The translations under genes were made by a program, and so were the position numbers. DNA of 64,000 nt, from positions 1 to 64,000 of the forward strand of contig CAZEXI010000002.1 in the NCBI GenBank assembly GCA_964516805.1, written 5' to 3'. Of the stretch, positions 1-8,125 are shown piece by piece. Within the stretch, counting starts at the first letter, position 1, and each line of letters starts with the position of its first letter. This DNA comes from CAYSTL01 sp964516805 (lineage in GTDB: Archaea; Thermoplasmatota; Thermoplasmata; Halarchaeoplasmatales; Halarchaeoplasmataceae). The notes beneath the pieces were generated by a model, which worked only from the letters and a program-made list of their open reading frames with translations, did not search any database and was not told the origin of the DNA.

Positions 1-142
1 TTAGACCGAGGAACTGGTCAATTTTATCTAGATTCAAACCTATGGTATTATCACCATCTACCTCATATTCTTCGAACACATTAGCCATAAGTGATACATC
101 GACCATGGCTACATGACCGCTATCAACAGCTCTGATATTGAC
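1..142 (-). pseudogene. 5'-truncated PCNA (sliding clamp) fragment
   Basis: Reading leftward in one open frame, this stretch encodes a peptide matching an internal N-terminal part of archaeal PCNA: NIRAVDSGHVAMVDV, then VFEEYEVDG and IGLNLDKIDQFL. PCNA is the trimeric DNA clamp for polymerase and other repair factors. The usual first ~35 residues are absent: the codon before VNIRAV is an in-frame TAG, and the DNA upstream encodes a methyltransferase fragment instead. There is no plausible start codon. The frame stays open to the window edge, so the length of the remainder is unknown. It may be a decayed second copy, a recombination scar or an assembly join; a functional clamp gene should exist elsewhere. 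Confidence 0.7.
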
Positions 143-494
143 CTATATCTTCATCTATCTCGGAAATATTCATATTTTTTACGTTATTTAATCCTCTTTC
201 TTTACATATTTCCAATACTATCTGTGATATTTCAATCCCAAGTACTTCATAAACTTCTTCTTTCAAATAAATAGGATGCTTATCGGATCCACAACCTACA
301 TCTAGAACATATCCCTCAACATAATTCATAGCAACATGTTGGATCTCTAGCTATTCTTCGAAATCTGCAAGATAATCTCCTACAGATTTTGTTGCAACTA
401 AGTATGCATCATCTTTTTCAATTATTTCAAATACCAGATCGCCCTGCAAATAATCTTTCAAAGCCTGTCCAAAGACATCTTCTTCGTTTCTCAT
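143..494 (-). pseudogene. Truncated class I SAM-dependent methyltransferase
   Basis: From an ATG at 494 the frame reads MRNEEDVFGQALKDYLQG and runs to an in-frame TAG at 350-352, placed after ADFEE where relatives I recall tend to have EEW; a TGG-to-TAG change would explain it. The same frame then continues through LDVGCGSDKHPIYL, the SAM-binding motif I of class I methyltransferases, and GIEIS (motif II). It is cut after about 115 residues by the PCNA fragment. With a nonsense codon and no C-terminal half this is very probably dead. Only codons from 329 onward would be readable from an internal ATG. The substrate of the ancestral enzyme is not deducible. Confidence 0.7.
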
Positions 495-654
495 TATCAA
501 AAACCCTTTTAATTTATAACATTTACAAAAATTTTAATCTATTAAAAAGTTAATTTTTGAAGATAACAATGATGACCACTTTAAACCTGTTTATATGACT
601 TTAAAATTTCCCATTGTTATGGTTCTAGTATTGATAAAACTAAATCAGACCAGC

Positions 655-996
655 TTATGGCCTGTTGAAATAGTCCCTGGCTTTTGTGTTGTAAATAATT
701 ATGATAATAGGTGATATCAATGCCACAAATATTCCTCCTGACCAGCCAAATAAAGCTGATGAAAGATAGCCAAATAACACGGATATTAAAATTATTGAAA
801 TTATCCCAACTATTCCTCCCCATTCAGAGATTATTACCATCACTATTTCTCCACCTATAAATCCTAGTATTGTTGCAGCACCAGTTATAAAAAGCAATAA
901 TCCTCCGATATCACCAAATAAATTTCCAAAAATTAACAGACTAAAACCTATTATAATTATTATCAAACCTTTCCTACTAATTATTCCATCTTTCAT
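655..996 (-). CDS. Small multi-pass membrane protein, unknown function
   Basis: This 113-residue protein begins MKDGIISRKG at the ATG at 996; a longer in-frame reading from 1065 adds a Cys-containing stretch without a better start. It is almost entirely hydrophobic: a helix at about residues 8-25, a second at 30-50, a Gly-rich third at 55-80, and a C-terminal helix ending in the basic tail NTKARDYFNRP. No catalytic motif is visible. It lies alone between the decayed methyltransferase/PCNA region and alba, all on the minus strand. I do not recognise the family. It is probably a real gene because the hydrophobic pattern and open frame are clean. Confidence 0.55.
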   Translation of the reverse strand: MKDGIISRKGLIIIIIGFSLLIFGNLFGDIGGLLLFITGAATILGFIGGEIVMVIISEWGGIVGIISIILISVLFGYLSSALFGWSGGIFVALISPIIIIIYNTKARDYFNRP

Positions 997-1234
997 ACCA
1001 AACACTTCGTTATGAAATAAACAACAGCGTTTAAAGACTTTCTCAATAGAAATGTAATAAATCAAACATATTTTTTTTATAGAATGATTTTGAATATCAT
1101 TGGAGGTAACTTATTATAAAAAAACTGACTATTTTCTACGTTATTTCCCTTTCCAAATAAAAATTATAAAAATAAAAATAAATAAAGATGAACTAAAGGA
1201 TTGTTAAGTAATGGTGTTTGAACTCTAAACCGGT

Positions 1235-1513
1235 CTATTGGTTACTTCTCATCTTTATTTCTATCGATGAAACGTTCGTAGTTCCACCATCTTCGTTTTC
1301 GAGTTCTTCTGTATCGGTTATGATCTCTTCGATCTCAGCCTCTTCCATGAAGCGGTTCTTGGTTATCTCTGCGACGTCGACCGCTTTGCTTATTGCTCTT
1401 CCACGGGCTTTGATCATTGCTTCTTCGTTTCCACTATTGAACTGGGTCAATAGTGCCATAACGTAGCTCATTGTTTCTTTACTTCCGACGAATATAGTAT
1501 TCTCATCTGCCAT
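1235..1513 (-). CDS. albA: DNA/RNA-binding protein Alba
   Basis: Alba is a small dimeric archaeal chromatin and RNA-binding protein. The 92-residue product starts at ATG 1513 (MADENTIFVG); the longer in-frame reading from 1552 adds a basic tract not typical of the family. Family hallmarks are the N-terminal strand TIFVGSKE, helix YVMALLTQF, and the nucleic-acid-binding segment KARGRAISKAVDVAEI at about residues 35-50. The canonical Alba tends to have two adjacent lysines (KG-K16/K17) near residue 16; here the segment reads VGSKET, with one lysine. The acidic C-terminal tail EELENEDGG is longer than in thermophile Albas. It is monocistronic, with AT-rich sequence upstream. Confidence 0.9.
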   Translation of the reverse strand: MADENTIFVGSKETMSYVMALLTQFNSGNEEAMIKARGRAISKAVDVAEITKNRFMEEAEIEEIITDTEELENEDGGTTNVSSIEIKMRSNQ

Positions 1514-1645
1514 GTTTATCACTTTTTTTCTTAGTTGATTGCAGTATACCAAATATAAAGGTACTATTAACTATTTTGCTTGATTAGAATCATAATTGGA
1601 CTTTAATATTAATATCTAAAAGAGATTGATTTTAAATTCTTTATT

Positions 1646-2509
1646 TTAAACAATTTCTTTATCTACTTCTAAAACTATCTCTTCAGTTTTATTTTTTATA
1701 GTTGCTTCTGATTCAACATCATACCAATGACCTCCAATTAAAGCTGATGAATAATTATCGACCCATCTTAGATATAACTCACAAGAAACATTGTTTTCCG
1801 AATGATATTTTATATCGATAGTACTATTTTTACCTGTTTTGTTAATCTTATCAAAAGGAAACTCCCATTCTTCTCCATATTCTGAAAAAGGTTTAGCTTT
1901 GTCATAATATTTGATCTTGAAAAAAGGGGAGCTTGTTTCTATCCTGATGTATTCGCTATTATTATAACCAGTTACTATACCATCACCTTCTACAATTTTA
2001 TAATCATTAACATCAAAGTAACGATGATTTCCTTCAAGATTTGGTATTATTAAATTCACTGTACTTGAATTCGAACTTTTTTGTTTTAAGCTTATAACAA
2101 AACGTTTCTCTGCATTCGGAGTCAAGGAATACTCAGCTATTACATAAATAGATGATACTATTAAAACCACGATAACAATGATCATTCCTATATTTCTAAT
2201 GAAACGTTTTTTATCATAATCCGACTTATATTCATCATAGAATTTTATAATATAGTAAATAAGTAAAACAAACACTGGTATGAGGATTGTGATTAGAAAT
2301 AAAAATAACATACAAAAAGAAGAACCAACATATTTTACCAACAAAAGGTATAATATTACTACCAAAAAAGCTGAGCCAAGAAATCCTAAAATAGTTTTTC
2401 TTTTGTCATCACCCATTCTAAAAGATTCAATAGAGTACTTCAGTAGAAAAAAGAAAGCAACTATTATCGAAAAACCGATGACTTGAAAGCAAATAGATTG
2501 TGCTGCCAA
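1646..2509 (-). CDS. Membrane protein with C-terminal extracellular domain, unknown
   Basis: The 287-residue protein has four predicted membrane helices in its first half, near residues 8-25, 40-60, 66-90 and 106-125, separated by short charged loops. The remaining ~160 residues form a soluble, probably external domain rich in beta-strand-like segments, Ser/Thr and aromatic residues (for example YFDVNDYKIVEGDG and LYLRWVDNY). No Cys cluster, nucleotide-binding or protease motif is visible. It sits downstream of an AT-rich gap and is not obviously in an operon with alba. I do not recognise the family; a surface or envelope-associated role is inference from topology only. Confidence 0.6.
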   Translation of the reverse strand: MAAQSICFQVIGFSIIVAFFFLLKYSIESFRMGDDKRKTILGFLGSAFLVVILYLLLVKYVGSSFCMLFLFLITILIPVFVLLIYYIIKFYDEYKSDYDKKRFIRNIGMIIVIVVLIVSSIYVIAEYSLTPNAEKRFVISLKQKSSNSSTVNLIIPNLEGNHRYFDVNDYKIVEGDGIVTGYNNSEYIRIETSSPFFKIKYYDKAKPFSEYGEEWEFPFDKINKTGKNSTIDIKYHSENNVSCELYLRWVDNYSSALIGGHWYDVESEATIKNKTEEIVLEVDKEIV

Positions 2510-2626
2510 TTTTTCTCACCTTTCTTATAATACAATTCTTGATAATTATATAAACTAATATATCTATTATGCTAATAAATCTTACTATAATCGAAAGATT
2601 CAAGTCTTACTTTTCTACTCATCCAA

Positions 2627-3292
2627 ATGGTTTCATTCATGCAGATGCTCTATTATGGTACAGATAACGGAGAAGGTAAAGTCCCTGGAAATATCTTAGA
2701 AGAAAACGAGATGGTATCTTCAGTCTTGATACCTGCAGAAAATCTTTCAGAACTAGATAAACCAGGAAAAGTAGAAATCGATGATGAAGATGAGATCTTA
2801 CAAAATTCAGAAGAGATAACTCCATCCGAATATCTGATCAAAGAATGGTATGACGGTAAAGCAAAAAGGATATACTCAGGGATGCTCAGCAATCTCGACG
2901 AAGATTGGAAAGATATAGAACACCTAGAGGTCTACGGTGATGGGTCGATATTTGTGGACGAAGAACAGGTCAAAGGTAAATTTACAATAACCTATGGGAA
3001 AACAGTATTAATAAAAGATGTACAAAATGTTTGTAAAAAAACTGACAAAGAGATGGAGAAGGAATACTACCACTGCGTATTTTGTGATAAAAAAGTGAAA
3101 TCTTATGAAGCGATAGAGGAGATGGTCCCAGATAACTGGATGATAGGAGATAGCGAAGAAGGAAGAGAAAAGGGATCAGGAACCTTAGACAAAAAAGAAG
3201 ACGGGTCCACAATAATAAATGGCATCTGTCCTGAGTGTGCTGACAAAAAGGACCTTGAAAGAAAGAAAAATCCGATGACGGATTGGTCCTAA
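2627..3292 (+). CDS. Acidic protein with C-terminal zinc-ribbon-like Cys pairs, unknown
   Basis: This 221-residue protein is strongly acidic in its first 150 residues. The C-terminal third holds two CxxC pairs, HCVFCDKK near residue 147 and GICPECADK near 203, spaced about 55 residues apart as in a treble-clef or zinc-ribbon fold. Between them is a Gly/Glu-rich linker. A middle segment (HLEVYGDGSIFVDEE) looks like a small beta-sheet unit. ATGs at 2627 and 2639 are both possible starts; no clear Shine-Dalgarno site separates them. It lies directly upstream of, but is separated by 84 bases from, the TetR-MATE operon, which has its own promoter. Function is unknown. Confidence 0.6.
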   Translation: MVSFMQMLYYGTDNGEGKVPGNILEENEMVSSVLIPAENLSELDKPGKVEIDDEDEILQNSEEITPSEYLIKEWYDGKAKRIYSGMLSNLDEDWKDIEHLEVYGDGSIFVDEEQVKGKFTITYGKTVLIKDVQNVCKKTDKEMEKEYYHCVFCDKKVKSYEAIEEMVPDNWMIGDSEEGREKGSGTLDKKEDGSTIINGICPECADKKDLERKKNPMTDWS

Positions 3293-3340
3293 ATTTCTCT
3301 TTTTAAATAGATTTTTTATTTTTAATGATAACCTTGGAAA

Positions 3341-3350
3341 AATTATAAAT
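3341..3350 (+). promoter_or_regulatory. TATA box of the TetR-MATE operon
   Basis: The AATTATAAAT sequence is centred about 30 bases before the ATG at 3377. With no Shine-Dalgarno site and only 26 bases between box and start codon, the transcript is probably leaderless or nearly so. Confidence 0.6.
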
Positions 3351-3351
3351 A

Positions 3352-3373
3352 ACTGACTAACTAGTCAGTCAGT
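3352..3373 (+). promoter_or_regulatory. Palindromic TetR-type operator
   Basis: ACTGACTAACTAGTCAGTCAGT is a 22-bp inverted repeat with a single mismatched pair, centred on CTAG. It begins right after the TATA box and ends three bases before the TetR start codon, so a bound repressor would cover the transcription start. A related 21-bp palindrome precedes the second TetR gene at 59504-59524. Autoregulation by the adjacent TetR protein is the simplest reading and is inferred. Confidence 0.7.
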
Positions 3374-3376
3374 AAG

Positions 3377-3982
3377 ATGTCTTCCAAAGATGATATCCCA
3401 CAAGATGTGAGACAAGATTTCATGAAAGCCACTTTCCGTGCTCTTTGTAAGCACGGATATGCAGATATTACGATGAAAAAGATAGCAGACGAGTCTAAAA
3501 AATGTAAATCAACTCTACATTATCATTATGGGACAAAAGAAAATTTGATGGTCGATTTCATAAAATACTTACTCGAAGGTTTCGAAGAAAAGATAGTGCC
3601 AGATACGGATGATCCCTTAGAAAAATTAAACGGACTTATCGATAATATGCTGTTCGGTTTGAAAGATGGTGAGATGCATGAAAGATTCCATACCGCTTTA
3701 CTAGAACTAAGATCTCAAGCACCTTTTAACGAAAAATACAGAGAACAGATCACCAAGAACGATGAATTCATCCAAAAAATAGTCATCGACATAATAAAAG
3801 AAGGTATAGTTAAAGGAAAATTCAAAGATATCAACCCTGAACGAACCTCTACTATTATCCTTTCATCTATAGATGGAGCTAGGGCTAGACAGATCTCTAC
3901 AAATCGAGAAGCTGCAGTGAACGTGAGAGAATCCTTGAGAAGGATCATCGAAAATGACATTTTAAAAGATGGTGAGGATTAA
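3377..3982 (+). CDS. TetR/AcrR family transcriptional regulator
   Basis: This 201-residue protein has the TetR architecture: an N-terminal helix-turn-helix at about residues 12-58 (ITMKKIADESKKCKSTLHYHYGT with the conserved Y-H/F-Y and KENL that follows) and an all-helical ligand-binding domain in the remainder. Such proteins repress efflux or lipid genes and release DNA when a ligand binds. The gene is the first of a two-gene unit with a MATE exporter whose ATG starts three bases after its stop. The near-perfect palindrome just before its start implies autorepression and control of the exporter. The inducing compound cannot be read from the sequence. Confidence 0.9.
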   Translation: MSSKDDIPQDVRQDFMKATFRALCKHGYADITMKKIADESKKCKSTLHYHYGTKENLMVDFIKYLLEGFEEKIVPDTDDPLEKLNGLIDNMLFGLKDGEMHERFHTALLELRSQAPFNEKYREQITKNDEFIQKIVIDIIKEGIVKGKFKDINPERTSTIILSSIDGARARQISTNREAAVNVRESLRRIIENDILKDGED

Positions 3983-3985
3983 AAA

Positions 3986-5413
3986 ATGAGAGGTAATGTT
4001 GAAGAAAGAAGAGAAAAGATCCTTAACGGGAAGATAGTACCTACTTTACTGAGTCTTGCATGGCCTGTTGTTATCGGAAGCATGCTGCAAACAGGATACA
4101 ACCTAGCAGATACATTCTGGCTTGGTAGAGTTAGTACCAATGCAGTTGCTGCACCTGGTCTATCGTTTCCACTTATAATGGTTCTCATGGCTCTTGGGAT
4201 GGGGCTGGCCACTGCTGGAATTTCTTTAGTATCTCAACACACCGGTTCAGGAGGAGATAAAAAAGCTAACGAAGTAGCTGGTCAAGTTTTTGGATTACTC
4301 TTTATAATCAGTATTGCAGGTGGTCTGATAGGTTTCTTCTCATCAGGATGGCTGCTAAGAAATATTATAGGAGCCCCTTCAGATGTGTATCCTCTAGCAC
4401 ATGATTATATCAGAATTATATTCGCTGGCTCTCCGATAATGTTCGCTTTCATTTCTTTTAGATTCATATTAAGGGGTACAGGAGATATGAAAACACCTAT
4501 GTACATACGAGTGGTAGGTGTAGTACTTAATGTGATCTTAGACCCTCTTTTAATCTTAGGTATAGGTCCATTTCCGGAGTTAGGCGTTGCTGGTGCAGCT
4601 ATAGCTACCGTTTCAACAAGAGGTGTCGCAGCCGCGATAGGTATGTACATGCTATTCAACGGTAAAGTAGATATCAAACTTTCATTACGAGACCTAAAAT
4701 TAAGATTTAGATGGGTTAAGAAGATATTTGAGATCGGTCTACCGGCCTCCGCTGCTAGAGTAGGTAGTTCATTGGGTTTTGTAGGATTGGTAGCGATTAT
4801 ATCCTCCTTTGGAAAAGTTCCAGTTGCTTCCTATAATGTGGGACAAAGAGTAATACAGATGATCAATCTAGGTATTTGGGGATTCGCTAGTGCCTCCATG
4901 ACAATGGTTGGACAAAATATAGGTGCAAAACAGCAGTCTAGAGCAGAAAATATAGTCAAAAAAACATTGATGGTCTCCGGAGTAATCATGGCAATACTAG
5001 CTGTGTTCATATTCGCAGTCAGAGAACCTTTCGTAGCATTCTTCCTCGATAAAGGTGTTGATCAATACAAGGATGTAGTTAGAGAAGCTTCTACCTTCGT
5101 GGCTATCTTTGTGGCTTCGATACCGTTCTTCGGATTCTTCAGAATATTTGATTCAACATACAGAGGTACAGGACATACCAAACCTGCTATGGTGCTATCT
5201 TTAACCAGAATATGGGTGTTGAGATTGGGACTTTCATATTTCCTAGCATTTCCAGCCTTTGGACTTGGCCTTGATCTCAATATCACTGGCGTTTGGATAG
5301 GTATGGCTATGAGCAATATAATAATAACAATAATATCCTACCTGTATTTCAGAACAGGAAAATGGAAAGAACGGACTATCGAGGAAAGTGAGACTGCAAA
5401 ACCCACACCTTAG
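3986..5413 (+). CDS. MATE family multidrug/cation efflux transporter
   Basis: This 475-residue integral membrane protein has the length and about 12 hydrophobic helices of MATE exporters, which use sodium or proton gradients to expel cationic compounds. The N-terminus KIVPTLLSLAWPVVIGSMLQ with NLADTFWLGR after it is a characteristic MATE signature, and the pseudo-repeat starts near residue 245 (IFEIGLPASAARVGSS). LRGTGDMKTPM near residue 163 and YRGTGHTKPAM near 393 are equivalent loops of the two halves. It follows the TetR gene by three bases and shares its regulated promoter. Substrate and coupling ion are unknown. Confidence 0.93.
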   Translation: MRGNVEERREKILNGKIVPTLLSLAWPVVIGSMLQTGYNLADTFWLGRVSTNAVAAPGLSFPLIMVLMALGMGLATAGISLVSQHTGSGGDKKANEVAGQVFGLLFIISIAGGLIGFFSSGWLLRNIIGAPSDVYPLAHDYIRIIFAGSPIMFAFISFRFILRGTGDMKTPMYIRVVGVVLNVILDPLLILGIGPFPELGVAGAAIATVSTRGVAAAIGMYMLFNGKVDIKLSLRDLKLRFRWVKKIFEIGLPASAARVGSSLGFVGLVAIISSFGKVPVASYNVGQRVIQMINLGIWGFASASMTMVGQNIGAKQQSRAENIVKKTLMVSGVIMAILAVFIFAVREPFVAFFLDKGVDQYKDVVREASTFVAIFVASIPFFGFFRIFDSTYRGTGHTKPAMVLSLTRIWVLRLGLSYFLAFPAFGLGLDLNITGVWIGMAMSNIIITIISYLYFRTGKWKERTIEESETAKPTP

Positions 5414-5449
5414 TTCGAAAATCTTTCAATTGTTCGAAAGGTTTCAAAT
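5413..5449 (+). promoter_or_regulatory. Two direct repeats upstream of a TATA box
   Basis: GTTCGAAAATCTTTCAAT (5413-5430) and GTTCGAAAGGTTTCAAAT (5432-5449) are near copies with a 19-base period, about two helical turns, ending six bases before a TATA-like box. The position fits an activator or repressor site for the secreted-protein gene at 5505. The regulator is unidentified; the winged-helix protein at 8126 is a candidate. Confidence 0.45.
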
Positions 5450-5454
5450 AAACC

Positions 5455-5497
5455 CTTTATAAACAATTCTCTTTTTTTATTACAAAGAAATAGGAGG
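5455..5497 (+). promoter_or_regulatory. TATA box and strong Shine-Dalgarno of secreted protein gene
   Basis: CTTTATAAAC at 5455-5464 resembles an archaeal TATA box. AGGAGG at 5492-5497 lies seven bases before the ATG at 5505 and fixes that start. The mRNA therefore has a short leader, unlike the leaderless genes nearby. Confidence 0.6.
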
Positions 5498-5504
5498 AAT
5501 AAAA

Positions 5505-6674
5505 ATGGATAATAAAATGATAAAGGTGCTCTCTATCGTTGCCGTAACCTTTCTACTCATTGTTTCCCTAGCATCAGTATCTTTAGCACAGCAGGGAAAC
5601 GCTGATCAGCAGGGTAAAGGTAAAGGTCAACAGGAGAGAGCCCAGAATATGGCAAAGGCAGCAGAAAAAAACTGGTTCGGACAATTTACATTGAAGAATG
5701 GAACAGTAGAAGGTAGATTCGTTAAATTCGACTATGACAACGGAACAGGTACGATATCAAATTATCAGATATATGCTGGTGAATCCTACATAACTGTATT
5801 CGATCAAGTAACTCTAGAGGATTTTGAACATACTGAAACCTCTATCAATGGTGCAGTGTTCATGATGAATGGAACTCATGTAAAGATCATGATACATAAC
5901 AATCCAAGAGCGATCATGCAGGTTGTTAATCCCTACGATGATACATCGATTGGTGTTAACTATACAGTAAATGAAAATGTAGAAATTTCTGAAGAAAATC
6001 GCTCTATAGCTATAAAATACAAATTAACAGCAGAAGGACTCAATGGAGTGATCAATACACCGTTGAACACAACATTAGAAGAAAATGTGATAACTGTTGA
6101 CGGAGAAAGTTGGGATGAAACTTCACACTCGATGTTCATGAGTAAACCAGTGTATACAGGGATACCTCAAAAGCATCAAAATCAAGTACAAAATGCAGTG
6201 ATGAACAAAACGATCGGTGCTGAGATGGAAGTCGTTGGTAAAGGTGAAGGTCATGTTTCACATGAAGTAAAATACAGACAGAACCTACAGATGCAGTTAC
6301 AGAAGATGGAAGAAAAGAAGCTTAGGGTCAGAGTTCAAAGTGAAGATCCAAATGGTACTTGCGTGATGTTAAGAGTTGAAAAACAATCTCTAAATCTTGA
6401 TAAGAACCAGGTAAAGTTAAAGCTAGATGGAGAAAAGGTAAAAGAAACATCATTAGAAAAAGTTCTTCAAGGTGGAGATCAAGCTAGATACAGCGTACAG
6501 GAACAAGAGAATGGGATGTTGGAGATAGCTGTTAACGTTCCTCACTTCTCAGAGCATGAGATTACCGTTGAAGGTGAATCATCAACGCCTGGCTATACCC
6601 TTCCGTTATTGATGGCAGCAGTAATTGGTGTAGCAGGATTATGGACAATCAAAAGGAGAAAACAAGGTAACTAA
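5505..6674 (+). CDS. Secreted surface protein with C-terminal sorting/anchor segment
   Basis: The 389-residue product has a signal peptide (KVLSIVAVTFLLIVSLASVS, with likely cleavage after LAQ near residue 29), then a Gly/Gln/Lys-rich spacer, about 320 residues of soluble, beta-rich, NxT/S-containing domain, and a C-terminal tripartite tail. The tail reads TPGY, a hydrophobic helix LPLLMAAVIGVAGLW, and KRRK. This resembles the PGF-CTERM signal recognised by archaeosortase, with PGY in place of PGF. It may be anchored by the helix or processed and lipid-linked. It heads a group of two similar secreted proteins and a regulator pair. No enzyme motif is recognised. Confidence 0.7.
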   Translation: MDNKMIKVLSIVAVTFLLIVSLASVSLAQQGNADQQGKGKGQQERAQNMAKAAEKNWFGQFTLKNGTVEGRFVKFDYDNGTGTISNYQIYAGESYITVFDQVTLEDFEHTETSINGAVFMMNGTHVKIMIHNNPRAIMQVVNPYDDTSIGVNYTVNENVEISEENRSIAIKYKLTAEGLNGVINTPLNTTLEENVITVDGESWDETSHSMFMSKPVYTGIPQKHQNQVQNAVMNKTIGAEMEVVGKGEGHVSHEVKYRQNLQMQLQKMEEKKLRVRVQSEDPNGTCVMLRVEKQSLNLDKNQVKLKLDGEKVKETSLEKVLQGGDQARYSVQEQENGMLEIAVNVPHFSEHEITVEGESSTPGYTLPLLMAAVIGVAGLWTIKRRKQGN

Positions 6675-6707
6675 AAACACTTTAAATTTATTTATCATTT
6701 ATACAAT

Positions 6708-7805
6708 ATGGAAGTGAAAAATATGAAGATATACTCAAAAATATTGGTCTTCTGTGTTATAGCCCTATTATTAATCACATTTAGTTTAAACTTTGTTTCT
6801 GCGACTCAAACCCAATCTGATTATCAATCTAATCAACCTGGACAAGGTCAAGGAGGACATGGAAAAGGCGGTCCTCCCGAAGGTGTAGACAAAAACAGAC
6901 GTCAATATGAGAAAAGAAATGTAGAGATTGGACAGTATCAAAAGCAGGCTAAGATCTCTTCATCATGGCAGGGAGATAGATCAGAAGATTCACTGGAAAT
7001 GAATTTTAATTTCGAAGGAGAGTATCCAAAAATCTCTATAGATTATCAAGCTGAAAAGAAAAATCATCAGGTCAAGTTATCATTTAACCTTGTATTCAAA
7101 GAAGTTTTTGAGTTCATCGATAACAATCAAAACGGCAGATATGATGGAGCTGATGAGATCGTAAAAACCCAGGACCTTAGTCAGATTCAATTCAATAATT
7201 TAAACTTCGATGATGAAAACAATGGGTACAGGTTTAGTATCAACTCTGACGATTCTTCCATTGGATTCGATGTCCAGGGGAAAGGAGAATTCATGAAGTA
7301 TGGTGATCAGATTTTGAGTCCCTCAGAGGCAAAGATCGATCTCCAATTTAACCACGATTTCGAAAGAGATGATTCCATGCTGGCCGTTAAGATAATGATA
7401 GAAAGTCAGCATCAAAATTCTCTTCAGAAAAGAACATACGATGAAGAAAAGGGATATGCAACTAACGAAAGTGGTATAAAATTGTCAGAAAATAATTATT
7501 CAGGATTTTTTACCTGGAAAAATCGTGCCAATATAGATGGAAAAAATAAACCAGTAAATGCTACTTTTATCTCTGAGAGTTCTGTAGGTTCTGATGACGG
7601 TGATAATTTATTATACCTATGTTATCCACAAGGTTCTGAGATAGTACATGATCCCAAAGTCGGTGTCGTTGGTGAATCCGCCTTATCTTACTCTCAGGTT
7701 GAAGAAGAACCGATAATGTTCTTCCTGATAGTACTCAGCGCAACGATAGGAATATCTGCAGTAATATTCTATGGTGGAATATATTACAGAAGGAAAAATG
7801 ATTAG
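6708..7805 (+). CDS. Secreted membrane-anchored protein with Gly/Gln-rich spacer
   Basis: This 365-residue protein has an N-terminal signal peptide (KILVFCVIALLLITFSLNFVSA), a mature start rich in Gln, Gly and Pro (QPGQGQGGHGKGG), a long soluble region of acidic beta-type sequence containing DNNQNGRYDGADE, an EF-hand-like Asp/Asn loop near residue 140, and a C-terminal helix at about 337-358 with a basic RRK tail. Topology and spacer resemble the upstream protein at 5505, although the bodies are not obviously homologous. Starts at 6708 and 6723 are both possible; a TATA-like box about 22 bases upstream supports 6708. Function is unknown; calcium binding is only suggested by the loop. Confidence 0.65.
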   Translation: MEVKNMKIYSKILVFCVIALLLITFSLNFVSATQTQSDYQSNQPGQGQGGHGKGGPPEGVDKNRRQYEKRNVEIGQYQKQAKISSSWQGDRSEDSLEMNFNFEGEYPKISIDYQAEKKNHQVKLSFNLVFKEVFEFIDNNQNGRYDGADEIVKTQDLSQIQFNNLNFDDENNGYRFSINSDDSSIGFDVQGKGEFMKYGDQILSPSEAKIDLQFNHDFERDDSMLAVKIMIESQHQNSLQKRTYDEEKGYATNESGIKLSENNYSGFFTWKNRANIDGKNKPVNATFISESSVGSDDGDNLLYLCYPQGSEIVHDPKVGVVGESALSYSQVEEEPIMFFLIVLSATIGISAVIFYGGIYYRRKND

Positions 7806-7857
7806 GAGAAAACAATAATATAAATATCTATACATACATTAGTAAATCGATGATAGA

Positions 7858-8121
7858 ATGATATGGACTTTGATTATAAGCGGCATAATAATTGTATTCG
7901 CTTTTGGATTATTCATTATATCGATATTCTCATACAGGAAGTTCAGAAATAAAAAATTACTATTTGTCAGCATCGTATTCACTTTACTTTTTATCAAAGG
8001 TTTGATATCAGCGCTTTCGGTATTCATTGATATCATACCACAAAGTGATATGTTACCGTATTCTGGATTGATCGATATATGTATTTTAGCTATGCTATAC
8101 CTTGCAACATTAAAGAGATAG
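7858..8121 (+). CDS. Small three-helix membrane protein paired with regulator
   Basis: The 87-residue protein consists of three hydrophobic segments, at about residues 3-25, 33-55 and 68-84, joined by short basic loops (YRKFRNKK). Such short membrane proteins are often encoded directly before winged-helix regulators in archaea, where the pair may act as a membrane-linked sensor and DNA-binding partner. Here the regulator starts four bases after this stop. A TATA-like box (ATAATATAAATAT) lies about 35 bases upstream, so the pair probably has its own promoter. No ligand-binding motif is visible. Confidence 0.6.
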   Translation: MIWTLIISGIIIVFAFGLFIISIFSYRKFRNKKLLFVSIVFTLLFIKGLISALSVFIDIIPQSDMLPYSGLIDICILAMLYLATLKR

Positions 8122-8125
8122 TAAC

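Noticed and set aside
350..352. In-frame TAG as a possible pyrrolysine codon in the methyltransferase
   Set aside because: The gene is truncated downstream and a Trp codon is expected at that place, so a nonsense mutation is simpler; no pyl genes are in the window.
1066..1234. AT-rich gap before alba considered as an origin or regulatory element
   Set aside because: No ORB-like repeats or other clear pattern; simple AT-rich intergenic DNA.
1218..1466. 82-codon plus-strand ORF over alba
   Set aside because: Ser-rich antisense shadow of the conserved Alba reading frame.
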